Positions 33,396 to 42,803 of a DNA stretch of 64,000 nt are shown here, in pieces. The stretch comes from JBBDIJ01 sp040880485 (GTDB lineage: Bacteria > Bacteroidota > Rhodothermia > Balneolales > Balneolaceae): assembly GCA_040880485.1 (NCBI GenBank), contig JBBDIJ010000009.1, positions 1 through 64,000 on the forward strand. Reading direction: 5' to 3'. The translations under genes were made by a program, and so were the position numbers. The notes beneath the pieces were generated by a model. It was not told the DNA's origin. It worked only from the letters and a program-made list of their open reading frames with translations, and made no database searches. Positions within the stretch are counted from its first letter, which is position 1; each line of letters begins with the position of its first letter.

Positions 33396-36300
33396 ATGCT
33401 GCCACTTCGAATCAGACGGTGCCCACGCTTGACAGCAATTCGATCCCGAATATCATCCGTACTCCGAAAGGGTCTGATCGGCGCTTCTCTTCTGCCGCTC
33501 TTTCTGTGGCTATTTACAGGCAGCTTGTATGCCCAGGATGAGTGGGTGGTGCAGGATACTCCCGGAAGTAATGAACTATTCTCCATCCATTTTCACAATT
33601 CGATGCTTGGCTGGGCGGCTGGTGCCGGCGGACAGATTTTGAAGACGACGGACGGGGGGGAGATCTGGGACACCCGCAGTTCCGGAGCCAGTGTTAGAAT
33701 TGAGGACATCTCCTTTGTGGATGCCAATATCGGCTGGGCCGTGGGCCATAGCGGCCTCGTTCTGCGTAGCGAGGATGGTGGTGAGAGCTGGACGCAACAA
33801 CAGAGTAATACCGACGTAAACCTCCTCGGAATCTCCGTGATCGATGCAGACCGGGCCTGGCTCGTGGGTCAACAGAGTGTGATCCGTTTTACGACAGATG
33901 GCGGAGAGACCTGGGAGGTGTATGAGCTGGAGGTGCCGGAAACGTTATTTGATGTCTTCTTTCTGGATGAACAGCGCGGCTGGATCGCTTCAGTAGGCGT
34001 CGTGTTCTATACCACGGATGGTGGGTTGAACTGGCAAGAGAGCGGAGCCAACTGGGAGGGGCTGGATTTTTGGGCTGAGGGTGACTCTCCACCCGCTTTG
34101 ATTTCAGTTCAATTCGTGAATGATACGACCGGCTGGGCCTCCGGGGCCAGTGGCTCTATCATCCGAACGCAGGACGGAGGGGTGAGTTGGGAGATTCAGG
34201 AGCATCGGCGTAAATATGCCGACCCTGATCAGGGGTTTCCGGAGATGCGTGCACTCCACTTTACAACCCCGCTGAACGGGCGTGCCGTAGGATTTTCAGG
34301 GACCATACTTCTTACCACCGACGGAGGGGAGAGCTGGGTCCCACAAGTGTCAGGTAGTACACAAGCTCTACATGATGTCTCCTTCCCGAGTGCCAGAACC
34401 GGATGGGTGGCTGGAAGTAATGGGACCGTTCTCTATACTGAGTTGTTGGTTAGTGCCACCGAATCAATTGTAACCGCCGATTTTGTACCGACTCTATTGG
34501 CGACGGGAACCGATACAGCTCTTGTGACCATCGAGTTAAAGGATGAAGAGTTAAACGCTGTCGACGGGTTTTTAGCTGAAGATTTTACCATCTCATTCCC
34601 CGGTTTGGAGGGGGTGTCGGCCGGCCCGGCTACCGAGACCGAAATACCGGGGACCTATGAGGTAGAAGTAACTTCGGTGTCGGAGGGGAGTGTGACTGTA
34701 GAGGTTTTCGCGGGAGGTATTGAACTGGTGGATAAGCCCCCACTTACGTTTTCCGACTTTACGGTGGACCCTGCGTCTTTGGCATCGGCGACAACAGGCC
34801 ATCTGGCAACCGGTACCGATACGGCAGTGGTGACGATGGATCTTACAGAGGTCGACAAAGGACTCGCGGTCTCCGGGCTTGACGATTCTGATTTTGTGGT
34901 TCAGCTTTCCGATCCGGTCGCATCGGTGGCCGGGCCTGTTACGGAGAGCGAAACGCCCGGAAGCTACAAACTGCCGGTTGTCTCTACAGCGGCGGCAAAT
35001 GTAACGGTTCAGCTACAGGTGCGTGGTGTAGGACTAAGCAGCGAACCGGTGATCGAATTTTTCCCCTATACGGTGGATGGGGTCCTATCGGAAGTCACAG
35101 CGACCTCCCCGCACCTGGTTGCACCGGATGATTCGGCTCAGGTGACGATCTCACTGGTGGAGACGACTGAAGGGTTGCCGATTGCAGGGTTTGAAAACTT
35201 TTTGATCACTTTGTCTGGCAGTGCTGTAATTTCTGATCCGGTGACCGAGCAGGAGGACCCCGGGATCTACACGTTTTGGGTCACAAATAGTGTCACAGAA
35301 GATGTGAGTGTAGTGGTGAACGCAGACGCGGTAGAGCTGAGCGACCAACCGGTGATCCAGTTTACCGAAGTTCCCGACCCGCCGGTACTTAATTTTCCCG
35401 GTGTGGGTGCGGAACATATTGAGGTGATGCCCGAATTTACCTGGCAGGTTCCATCGGGTGCACAGGGTTTTCGGTTTCAGCTGGCTCCCGACAATCAGTT
35501 TAACGTGGGTGAGTTGATTTTTGATGTAACGTTAGGCCCGGAGGGGATCTTTACCCCGGAGGTCCCGCTGGAAAATGATACCGACTACTGGTGGAGGGTC
35601 GCTTCCACGGCCGCTGATACTACAAGTGATTGGTCAGACGGGGGGGCAGGCAGGATGTTCAGGACCATTATCACCGTGCCTGATACTGTTCAGACGGCCA
35701 GCCCCATTGAGGATTCATTTGTGGATGCAGAAGGTGCACTTTTTGTCTGGAACGGTTCACAACCGGAAGTGGATGAATACCGGATTCAGGTCTCTGCCGA
35801 TACCAGTTTTTCAGCACCTGTCGTCGATACTACGCAGGTCGGCACAACTTTTACGACGGATGTCCTGGTGGTTGGCACCGAGTACTGGTGGCGCGCAGAG
35901 GCGCTGAATATCGCCGGCAGCAGCGGCTGGAGTGAACCGGTCCATTTCACAGCCATCACCATGAGACCCCCTCACGGCCTCACTCTGGATGTAAATCAAA
36001 TTACCGGGAACCTGATCGTCGACCTGCAGTGGGAAGTGGGTGAGGATCAGCTGCCATGGCTACAGAGCAACAACCCATACCGTGTATATCGTGGCGTAGC
36101 TCCGGATGAGCTGGAGCTGCTGGCCGACCGGCCCAACACCTCGATAAGTGATCAAAACCCTCCCGCCCAGTCCAACTTCTATGCAGTCTCTCTTCGATAT
36201 GGAACCGGTGAGGCGATGCAGGAGGGGCCACTCTCCAACGCGATCTCCCTGTACAGCGGTACCCACGCCGCAGCCGATATGTGGGAACTTGTGAGCCTGC

Positions 36301-37382
36301 CTTTGAAGGAGCCTATCACACCCGGTTCTGAAATCAGGCTCTACTCATACGCAAATACATACACTCTGGAGAGTGAGATGCTGCCCTCTGCCGGATATTG
36401 GGTGAAGAGTGAAGATAACCTGCCCCGTGAAATAGAGTTTCTGGGGGCTGGTCTCGATTCTGCGGCCTGGTCGCTTCAGGAAGGGTGGAATTTGATCGGT
36501 GCGCTCTCTGCGGAGCTCCCTGCCGACTCCATTCAGGATCCGGGAGGCGTTCTTTCGGCAGCGGATCTATTTGGTTACGAGGATGGCAGCTACCAACCTG
36601 TAACAACCCTGCAACCGGGCCGTGGATACTGGATCCATGCCGATGCTGTAGGAGAAATTACTCTTGGCCTGAGTATGGAGTCTGCGGTGGCCGGTGCTTC
36701 TGCGGTACGCACAGCCGCTGATCAGGGACATCCCCGGCTGGTGGTTCGTCAGGGCAACAGGGAGCAGTCAATCGAGCTGCCGGGAGAGGAGTTCTCCCCG
36801 GAGAACAGGCGCCGATGGTTTATGCCACCTCTGCCACCCGGTATGGGCCTTGACCTGAGGACATCGGAGGGCCTCAGAGCTCTCAATCCGGAAGAGGTGA
36901 CCGGACTGCAGTTGCAGTCGGCCGAGTGGCCGGTTACTATGGAGTTGGAGACAAGTGGTTCGGAGGCAGGTGGTGCAGACCCGGATCTTCATTTGAGAAT
37001 CACCGGAAACCATGAAGGGAGGGAGGTTCAATTTGATCTGCGGCCGGGTGTGCCCGTAGAGCTCCACTACCCAATTACAGGGATGCAGGCAGGGCCTGTC
37101 GGAGCATTACATGCAGTTACAGAGACTTCTCTGCTACCCAACTTCCCCAATCCCTTTCAATCAGAGACCACCATCGTCTATCAACTGCATGAGCAGGTAC
37201 GTGTCTCTCTGGAGCTTTACGATCTCCTTGGAAGGCGCGTACAGACACTGGTTCGGGAAGAGCAGCCAGAAGGGCACTATGAGGTTCCGCTGGATGGCCG
37301 AGTGCTCTCATCCGGTGTTTATGCGGTGAGATTTGTTGCAGGGAACTACACAGAAACCCGTTTTATTACTTTGATACGATGA
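33396..37382 (+). CDS. Secreted multidomain surface protein with T9SS C-terminal sorting domain
   Basis: 1328 residues. A signal peptide (hydrophobic run, then GSLYAQ, about residue 47) is preceded by a long basic leader. About 50-350: seven YCF48/sortilin-like propeller repeats of the type GWAxGxxGxIxxTTDGGxxW. About 350-670: three related Ig-like repeats, each with a (L/V)-A-x-(G/D)-(T/D)-(D/S)-(T/S)-A core. About 670-930: FN3-like domains with tyrosine/tryptophan motifs (YWWRV, YWWRAEALN). The end (about 1250-1328) is a type A T9SS signal: NFPNPFQSETTIVYQL, ELYDLLGRRV and SSGVYAVRF. It is expected to be exported by Sec, then carried to the surface by the type IX system. The next gene overlaps the stop by 4 bases. 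Confidence 0.88.
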   Translation: MLPLRIRRCPRLTAIRSRISSVLRKGLIGASLLPLFLWLFTGSLYAQDEWVVQDTPGSNELFSIHFHNSMLGWAAGAGGQILKTTDGGEIWDTRSSGASVRIEDISFVDANIGWAVGHSGLVLRSEDGGESWTQQQSNTDVNLLGISVIDADRAWLVGQQSVIRFTTDGGETWEVYELEVPETLFDVFFLDEQRGWIASVGVVFYTTDGGLNWQESGANWEGLDFWAEGDSPPALISVQFVNDTTGWASGASGSIIRTQDGGVSWEIQEHRRKYADPDQGFPEMRALHFTTPLNGRAVGFSGTILLTTDGGESWVPQVSGSTQALHDVSFPSARTGWVAGSNGTVLYTELLVSATESIVTADFVPTLLATGTDTALVTIELKDEELNAVDGFLAEDFTISFPGLEGVSAGPATETEIPGTYEVEVTSVSEGSVTVEVFAGGIELVDKPPLTFSDFTVDPASLASATTGHLATGTDTAVVTMDLTEVDKGLAVSGLDDSDFVVQLSDPVASVAGPVTESETPGSYKLPVVSTAAANVTVQLQVRGVGLSSEPVIEFFPYTVDGVLSEVTATSPHLVAPDDSAQVTISLVETTEGLPIAGFENFLITLSGSAVISDPVTEQEDPGIYTFWVTNSVTEDVSVVVNADAVELSDQPVIQFTEVPDPPVLNFPGVGAEHIEVMPEFTWQVPSGAQGFRFQLAPDNQFNVGELIFDVTLGPEGIFTPEVPLENDTDYWWRVASTAADTTSDWSDGGAGRMFRTIITVPDTVQTASPIEDSFVDAEGALFVWNGSQPEVDEYRIQVSADTSFSAPVVDTTQVGTTFTTDVLVVGTEYWWRAEALNIAGSSGWSEPVHFTAITMRPPHGLTLDVNQITGNLIVDLQWEVGEDQLPWLQSNNPYRVYRGVAPDELELLADRPNTSISDQNPPAQSNFYAVSLRYGTGEAMQEGPLSNAISLYSGTHAAADMWELVSLPLKEPITPGSEIRLYSYANTYTLESEMLPSAGYWVKSEDNLPREIEFLGAGLDSAAWSLQEGWNLIGALSAELPADSIQDPGGVLSAADLFGYEDGSYQPVTTLQPGRGYWIHADAVGEITLGLSMESAVAGASAVRTAADQGHPRLVVRQGNREQSIELPGEEFSPENRRRWFMPPLPPGMGLDLRTSEGLRALNPEEVTGLQLQSAEWPVTMELETSGSEAGGADPDLHLRITGNHEGREVQFDLRPGVPVELHYPITGMQAGPVGALHAVTETSLLPNFPNPFQSETTIVYQLHEQVRVSLELYDLLGRRVQTLVREEQPEGHYEVPLDGRVLSSGVYAVRFVAGNYTETRFITLIR

Positions 37383-38104
37383 GCTGCTTTATGAGACAGA
37401 TATCGATCTGCCAGGCGACCCTGCTGGTTCTCCTGCTTCTGGTCTCTTCCTGCCGGCTGAAGAGTGCCGGCCCGGAGAGCTACTCTCTAACAACCTCGGT
37501 TCAGCCTTCCGATGCGGGGTCGGTTCAACCCGGGGAGGGCCTCTATGAGGAGGGTAGCGAAGTTCAGCTTGCAGCCATTCCCAATACGGGATGGGAGTTT
37601 ACCGGATGGAGTGGATATGTTGAGAGTCAGGAGAATCCGCTCCTGTTGAATTTAGAGGAGAATGTAGATCTGACCGCTCATTTTGTGCGAATTGAATCGG
37701 CCTATGAGGCTGTTCTCTATGTTCGTGATGCCGAGAGGGAGATTGAACTCTACATTGGGCAGGCAGAGGGGGCCGGTGACACATTTGACCCGACTTATGA
37801 TTCCGAAGTACCTCCCGCACCGCCGGAAGGGCTTTATGCATGGCTGGATAAGGGGGGACGCACCCTCGGAAGAGACTACAGAGGCAACGTGGCTATCGAA
37901 CAGGTGTGGGAGTTGCGGATTAGACCCGGCGCTTCAGAGTCGTTCGAACTGGAGTGGGTGTTGGATGTTGCAGGATTGCGGGGCCAGTTGATGCTCACTG
38001 ACCCGGTGGGCAGCTTCCAGATCGATCCGGAGCAGTCGAATACCTGGCAGGGGTCGGGAGTCGAAACCGTGGCGCTGGAGTGGATCTATAACGTCGAAGA
38101 GTGA
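37379..38104 (+). CDS. Lipoprotein with an InlB B-repeat-like domain
   Basis: 241 residues. Its lipobox is VSSC (about residue 25). Residues about 40-100 carry the 'bacterial repeat' pattern GSVQPGEGLYEEGSEVQLAA, then GWEFTGWSGY, as in divergent InlB B-repeats. The remainder has no recognised domain. It starts within the stop of the large T9SS protein (ATGA), so the two are coupled and probably act at the same surface. It is convergent with the next gene (8-base gap). Confidence 0.75.
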   Translation: MSCFMRQISICQATLLVLLLLVSSCRLKSAGPESYSLTTSVQPSDAGSVQPGEGLYEEGSEVQLAAIPNTGWEFTGWSGYVESQENPLLLNLEENVDLTAHFVRIESAYEAVLYVRDAEREIELYIGQAEGAGDTFDPTYDSEVPPAPPEGLYAWLDKGGRTLGRDYRGNVAIEQVWELRIRPGASESFELEWVLDVAGLRGQLMLTDPVGSFQIDPEQSNTWQGSGVETVALEWIYNVEE

Positions 38105-38112
38105 GATTTGGC

Positions 38113-39300
38113 TCAGTCCTGGAACGACTTGCTGAGGCTGCTCTGAAACCCTGCACACCCCGGAGTATCTACATGAATGGTCAGGCTGTAGGACTGGGTG
38201 TCGAAGTTGTCTTCGTCCAGATCCCGTACACTGAAACTGAACTCGGTGACACCCGGACCCGGAAAGAGGGCATTGGGTACACTTATCTCCGTCTGGCCTC
38301 CCAGCGTGAGGATCTCGTTATCAAGTTCAACGGTAATGGATGTTCCTATCGGAAGCGGGAATCCGTTGAGATCTGCCACGGTTAAAGTATAGGTCCGGCT
38401 GCCGTTGGCGGCCAGAGTGAAGTTTTGTGGTGTAACCTGTATTTCGCTTGCAGCAGGCGGGCCGGAGAAGAGGATCGGAATAGTGGCTGAGATATCGTTG
38501 CCGTCTATATCCCGGGTCCAGGCAGTTATGGTAGCGTATGGGCTGGAAGGGTCGGGTGGGTTTTTACCAGACAACAGATCCACTCGTACGATTCCATCTA
38601 CATTAGTGTGTCCCTGTCCGGATCCCTGAATGACACCACCGGTACCCGAGGTCTCGAACCAGACCGGTGTTCCCTGTTTCACCGGATTGCCAAAACGGTC
38701 GCCGACAATGGCGGTAATGGGATTCCTGCACTCGACGATGCCCCAACCCTCGAAGTTCAATTGCTGTGCTGCAATTCGGAAGTGATCTTCATCCGGAAAT
38801 CCTCCGTGTATGGCGATGGCGATCGGCTTGGAACGGATGGTGCCGTTCGAGTCGTCCCCTTCGATGCTCGCTTCAATCATGACGACTCCTGCCTCACTTC
38901 CGCTCTGAATATTGGAAGTGGCTCTACCCTGTGCGTTGGTAGTGACGCTCGTGGGTGTAATACTCTCTCCGCCATCGGGCCCTGCCACAATTTCGAAGAG
39001 TACTGTAGCTGATTGGCCTGAAATGGGACGTCCGGCTGCATCCTGTACTTCGAAGGTAAATGCGGAGTTTACGGTGCCGCCTGTTTCGCGAATATTGATA
39101 GCATCGTGTGTAACCCCGGTGAGTACAAGAGCCGCAGGCGGGCCTGAAGGACCCGTGACCACTTCGTTGTCGTCTCCGTTTCCATTGCCACCGTTACCGT
39201 TATCGGGGTCAGGATCGGCATCGGTCACATGGCAGGAGACTGTAAAGAAAGTGAGGCTCAGAAGTGTGAGCAGTACCACTTTGCCCGCATTTTTCATCAT
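38113..39300 (-). CDS. Ig-like (Big_1-type) repeat lipoprotein
   Basis: 395 residues from the ATG that begins MMKNAGK. The lipobox is TVSC, followed by an Asp/Gly/Asn-rich linker (DPDPDNGNGGNGNGDDN). Two or three Ig-like domains follow with the Big_1 pattern: GQSATVLFEIVAGPDGG, TNAQGRATSNIQSG and, in the second, GTPVWFETSGTGG and DGIVRVDLLSG. Such modules occur in adhesins and surface-anchored proteins. It is probably outer-leaflet exposed. The in-frame extension to 39402 would hide the signal peptide. Confidence 0.75.
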   Translation of the reverse strand: MMKNAGKVVLLTLLSLTFFTVSCHVTDADPDPDNGNGGNGNGDDNEVVTGPSGPPAALVLTGVTHDAINIRETGGTVNSAFTFEVQDAAGRPISGQSATVLFEIVAGPDGGESITPTSVTTNAQGRATSNIQSGSEAGVVMIEASIEGDDSNGTIRSKPIAIAIHGGFPDEDHFRIAAQQLNFEGWGIVECRNPITAIVGDRFGNPVKQGTPVWFETSGTGGVIQGSGQGHTNVDGIVRVDLLSGKNPPDPSSPYATITAWTRDIDGNDISATIPILFSGPPAASEIQVTPQNFTLAANGSRTYTLTVADLNGFPLPIGTSITVELDNEILTLGGQTEISVPNALFPGPGVTEFSFSVRDLDEDNFDTQSYSLTIHVDTPGCAGFQSSLSKSFQD

Positions 39301-39482
39301 GGATTCTCTTCTGAATTTATCGGGCGACACCACCCTGGTCTGCCGTACTGTCTTCATTCGTTGGTGACTGCACATTACCTGCAGCCTCTGTACAGCGTCC
39401 ATTTTATGACTACAGATGCCAAATTACAAACGGTTTTTTTACCATGTATGCGGTTCTTATATTTTATGGTGCAAGGCCATTT

Positions 39483-39566
39483 GCCCGGGTGGCGGAATTG
39501 GTAGACGCGCCGGACTCAAAATCCGGTGGTGGCGACACTGTAAGGGTTCGAGTCCCTTCCCGGGTA
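39483..39566 (+). tRNA. tRNA-Leu(CAA)
   Basis: 84 bases fold as a class II tRNA. The acceptor GCCCGGG pairs with CCCGGGT, the anticodon stem CCGGA/TCCGG holds loop CTCAAAA (anticodon CAA, reading UUG), a long variable arm follows, and the T arm is AAGGG-TTCGAGT-CCCTT. The discriminator is A; CCA is not encoded and must be added. TATATTTT at 39458-39465 could be a -7 element. Confidence 0.96.
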
Positions 39567-39634
39567 CTTCATTGCCACAAGATAGTATAGGGGATGATTC
39601 AAATTCTCCATAATAGCATTGATTAGGTTTATAT

Positions 39635-41125
39635 ATGAGAAACGCTGCTCTCGTTTTTGATTTGTTGGGAATTCCTGCATCTGTACCGCTCACACGTGAA
39701 GATATGGCACGGGAGTTGAAGGTCACTTTTATTCCCCCTCACAGGCACAGTGAACGCCTGGACGCATTCTCCACCTTGCTAAAAAAGGTGTTAAAAGAAC
39801 TTGGAACCGAGGTAATACCCTATGAGGAGGCGCTGGCTCCAGGGAAAGAGGGGAGGATCAAACCGGGAATTGTGATCTTTGAACAGGGGGAAGGAAGGGA
39901 TGGAGAGCTGGGCATCGATCGTGTTTACGGACTCTATCAAAATCCGGTGGTAGCCCTATTTGAAAGTGCCCCGCCCATTCCAGAGGATCCAACCCTCCAG
40001 GAGACTCTGGATAGTATTGTGGGCGTCCTTGCCTGGAATCTGGCTCATGTCCCGATCTTTGTAGAGTCGGAGAAGTGGACCATCTGTACGATGAACGGTG
40101 CGGTGATTGAGTGCGGTAGTGACGAGGAGTTAAAAAAAGATGTGCTTCAATCTCTGGTACCGAAACTGTCTGCACAGGTCGTACCACCTGATCGGGAGAA
40201 GATCCTCTACAGAGAGGGTGTTCTGGACCCTGAAAAGGAGGGATACGGGCACTACATAGAGGATTATATGAGTAGCGCCGCCATTTGGCGGGAGAATGGC
40301 CTGATGCTTGCGCACACCTCTATTGATGAACTGGACTATCGCAACCGGTATTACAGACGGATCGTCTCCAAATATCTGGATCACCGTACCGGAATGAGTT
40401 ACGGTTTCCTGGTCTGGCAGCTGCCTGTAGATGTGAAGCCAGCGCTGGAGTTTGGTTCCGCACCCAATGAGTTGAAGAACGCAGAGTGGAGCGACAGTAA
40501 ACTGCTGGTTCAGGGTGATACCTGGTATGCTCGCATCGAACTGGATGAGAAGGAGTGGCTGGTCGAGATTCCCGATGTCTGGCTGCTCTCTACCCGATCT
40601 GGATGTAACAAAACCAATCTGAATCCTGATCGGGATATTTTGCGCCTGGGCCTGGAGAAGGGGCAGATTGTTCTGGAGACTCCTAAAAAAACTCCGGCCT
40701 CACAGGCTCGTCCATCGTATGACACATATGCTATTCTGGCTCATGCGGTGGGTAATGTGATCACGTCGGCTCTCATGCAGGCCAAACATGGGGAGACGGA
40801 GTACTCCCGCATATTTTCTACCCGTGGGGTGTCCATATCCCACTGGCATGGGTACCCCGACAGAGCGTTTGAGCTTCCCGGCTATATTGTTCATGGTACC
40901 GAAAATCCTCCGGTCTCCTGTTCAACGCCACAATCGGCAGCATTTGCGTTTTCGGGCAAGCTGGAAGCGATTGAGGCAAATCTCTCCATGGGAAACAGCT
41001 ACCGTGGAGATGTTCACGTAGAACCGCACCACGGGACCAATATTACCGGATGTATGACCCTCACCGAAACGGCAGACTGGGTCGATCGCATGACCAAAAG
41101 CATGGTGAAGTCTGGCGCAGCCTGA
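39635..41125 (+). CDS. Conserved-looking protein of unknown function (496 aa)
   Basis: I do not recognise this protein. It is soluble, with no signal peptide or TM segment. An N-terminal part (about 1-140) begins RNAALVFDLLGIPASVPLT and looks like an alpha/beta fold. The C-terminal part has conserved-looking His and Cys clusters: ISHWHGYPDRAFELPGY, GDVHVEPHHGTNITGC. It follows the tRNA by 68 bases and converges on the dehydrogenase gene. Codon use and composition look like those of the neighbours, so I see no sign of recent transfer. Confidence 0.7.
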   Translation: MRNAALVFDLLGIPASVPLTREDMARELKVTFIPPHRHSERLDAFSTLLKKVLKELGTEVIPYEEALAPGKEGRIKPGIVIFEQGEGRDGELGIDRVYGLYQNPVVALFESAPPIPEDPTLQETLDSIVGVLAWNLAHVPIFVESEKWTICTMNGAVIECGSDEELKKDVLQSLVPKLSAQVVPPDREKILYREGVLDPEKEGYGHYIEDYMSSAAIWRENGLMLAHTSIDELDYRNRYYRRIVSKYLDHRTGMSYGFLVWQLPVDVKPALEFGSAPNELKNAEWSDSKLLVQGDTWYARIELDEKEWLVEIPDVWLLSTRSGCNKTNLNPDRDILRLGLEKGQIVLETPKKTPASQARPSYDTYAILAHAVGNVITSALMQAKHGETEYSRIFSTRGVSISHWHGYPDRAFELPGYIVHGTENPPVSCSTPQSAAFAFSGKLEAIEANLSMGNSYRGDVHVEPHHGTNITGCMTLTETADWVDRMTKSMVKSGAA

Positions 41126-41130
41126 TCCCA

Positions 41131-41871
41131 TTAGACCATGTTCGGTGGCAGTCTGTCGATAATTTTGTCTGGAACCCCCTTGATGAGCCATGCTACAAGA
41201 TTCCAGCGACGTGTAACGTAGGCACGGCTTTTTCTTTTCAGGATCGAGTTTAGAATCTGTTTTGCAGCGGTCTCTCTATTGGCTACCCAGAACATGCCTT
41301 TCTGTCCATCGGTCATCTCGCTGTAAACATAACCGGGCCGGATATCAGTGATGAATATCTCTGCTCCCGAAGCCCTGGCTTTCTGACGATACCCCTGCAT
41401 ATAGTTGGAAATAAACGCTTTTGATGCATTGTATGCGGCGGCCCCTCCATATCCCAGCAGGGAAGCCACCGAGGAGATGCCGACAATCTGGCCATGCCCC
41501 TGGCGCTCAAAGTAATCCCATGATGCTCTAAAGAGCTGAATAAAACCGGATACGTTGACGTCTATCACTCGCTGTTCTGCCTGGCCGGAATCATCGGTGC
41601 CGATGTCGGATACACCGGCATTGAGTACTACAATATCGACTCCTCCCATCTCTTCGGCCAGTTCAAGGAGACCGGCTCTGGCATCGTTGCTACTGGTAAC
41701 ATCCATTGTTCGAATACAGATATTCTGTTTCAGTTCGTTTTTCAGCGATTTCAGTTGTTCCGTTCGACGGCCGGTCGCGCCCACTATCATGCCATAACTG
41801 TGCGCCTCTCTGGCCAGAGCTGCGCCGATTCCGGATGTGGCACCGATGATTATGATGCGATTCCATTTCAT
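41131..41871 (-). CDS. Short-chain dehydrogenase/reductase
   Basis: 246 residues, classical SDR length. The nucleotide-binding motif is IIIGATSGIGAALA, followed by LNAGVSD, and the catalytic Ser-Tyr-Lys set is read as SSV...YNASK; the usual YxxxK Tyr is visible in AAAYNASKAF. Absence of an acidic residue after beta2 and the motif GATGRRTEQL suggest NADPH use. The substrate is unknown. It is divergent from the pilin gene across the 473-base regulatory region. Confidence 0.92.
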   Translation of the reverse strand: MKWNRIIIIGATSGIGAALAREAHSYGMIVGATGRRTEQLKSLKNELKQNICIRTMDVTSSNDARAGLLELAEEMGGVDIVVLNAGVSDIGTDDSGQAEQRVIDVNVSGFIQLFRASWDYFERQGHGQIVGISSVASLLGYGGAAAYNASKAFISNYMQGYRQKARASGAEIFITDIRPGYVYSEMTDGQKGMFWVANRETAAKQILNSILKRKSRAYVTRRWNLVAWLIKGVPDKIIDRLPPNMV

Positions 41872-41995
41872 GATTGGAAGTGGCTTAAGTTGGGTAAAAA
41901 ACTGTTATCTTTGAAGATATGTAATTTGTTCATGCAAGAAAATCTGAGATAAAAGAGAGAAGAAATTTCAAACATTAGAAAATTCTAATAAAAAG

Positions 41996-42009
41996 TTGAC
42001 AGTGATCAA
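41996..42009. promoter_or_regulatory. CRP/FNR-like site 1
   Basis: TTGACAGTGATCAA matches the FNR-type dyad TTGAT-N4-ATCAA at 9 of 10 defined positions and is extended by an outer G/C pair (GTTGA-N6-TCAAC). It overlaps a TTGACA with TAATAT 17 bases downstream (42019-42024), a plausible sigma-70-like promoter. A factor bound here would compete for or occlude the -35 region. Confidence 0.4.
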
Positions 42010-42146
42010 CAGTTTTGATAATATCTCATTGGGAAATTGGAATTTGACAGATTTTGTCTGTGACAAATCCTGAATCCTTAACATTAAGCAAAATTAACTT
42101 GCCCCACTGAAGGACAAGTGGTAGAATTAGATCAGCCACACATAAT

Positions 42147-42160
42147 GTGACGGTGATCAA
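42147..42160. promoter_or_regulatory. CRP/FNR-like site 2
   Basis: GTGACGGTGATCAA shares the core AC-R-GTGATCAA with site 1 and 15 of 20 bases over the wider block; it matches the FNR-type dyad at 8 of 10 positions, and the flanking TGTGA resembles a CRP half-site. It lies 151 bases from site 1 and about 190 bases before the pilin start. Confidence 0.35.
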
Positions 42161-42344
42161 TATTGTTCTTTGCAAGTTGTCAGGCAGGGTTTTTCTGATC
42201 CGGAAGCATGGATTGGCAGATACACTTTTCTTCGTGTATATTGCCAGTCATCTGCAATTCTGCTGTAACAGTCAGACCACAGCTCACTCTTGTAGAGGAC
42301 GGAACCGTTTTATCAAAACCTAACAAGACAACAAGGAGTACACC

Positions 42345-42782
42345 ATGGGTCAACAACAACTCTTACTCGTAATTCTCGTTACGATCATCGTCGGTATTGC
42401 TACGGTCGTGGCGATTAATACATTTGGAACCGCTGCCGACTCGGCGAATCTCGATGCTGTACGGCAGGATGTTGCGCAGATCGCAGCAGCATCACAGAGT
42501 TTCTACATGAAACCGACCATGCTGGGAGGCGGTGGCAGAAGCTTCAGCGCAGTTACCTTCAATGACTTCGCATTTGCTGCCAGTGATATCAGTGATGATG
42601 GTCTTACTGCTGTGAACGAGAACGGACGCTATGTCATTACGCAGGCAGATCAGGAGTTTACCGTAACAGCTCACCCCGCCAGCGATGCGACATACGGTCC
42701 TGGCCTGACCGGTGCAGCCGCAACGGAAACCCTTGACGCTACGGTTTCCCCGAATGATATGGCCTGGGATACCGGTACCTGA
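42345..42782 (+). CDS. Pilin-like protein 1 with MGQQQ N-terminus
   Basis: 145 residues. Residues 6-26 are an N-terminal hydrophobic helix (LLLVILVTIIVGIATVVAIN), followed by a charged helix and a small globular domain. This is a type IV pilin layout, but the leader is at most MG, and Glu5 and the FTLxE motif are absent. It shares the N-terminus and a central GGGG-x-x-F block with pilin-like protein 2 at 44590. It has no Cys pair. It has a strong Shine-Dalgarno and its own terminator, so it is probably a highly expressed monocistronic unit and the likely major subunit. Location before PilC, PilB and secretin genes supports the role. Confidence 0.8.
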   Translation: MGQQQLLLVILVTIIVGIATVVAINTFGTAADSANLDAVRQDVAQIAAASQSFYMKPTMLGGGGRSFSAVTFNDFAFAASDISDDGLTAVNENGRYVITQADQEFTVTAHPASDATYGPGLTGAAATETLDATVSPNDMAWDTGT

Positions 42783-42803
42783 GTTTAGAGGTATCATGGA
42801 TAT

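Larger units (their letters stand above)
41872..42344. promoter_or_regulatory. 473-base regulatory region between the SDR gene and the first pilin
   Basis: No gene is supported. It contains two CRP/FNR-like dyads (separate entries), a perfect 15-base dyad TTTGTC-TGT-GACAAA (42053-42067), and a strong Shine-Dalgarno (AAGGAG, 42333-42338) 6 bases before the pilin ATG. The long A+T-rich first half suggests a promoter with several inputs. Confidence 0.5.
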
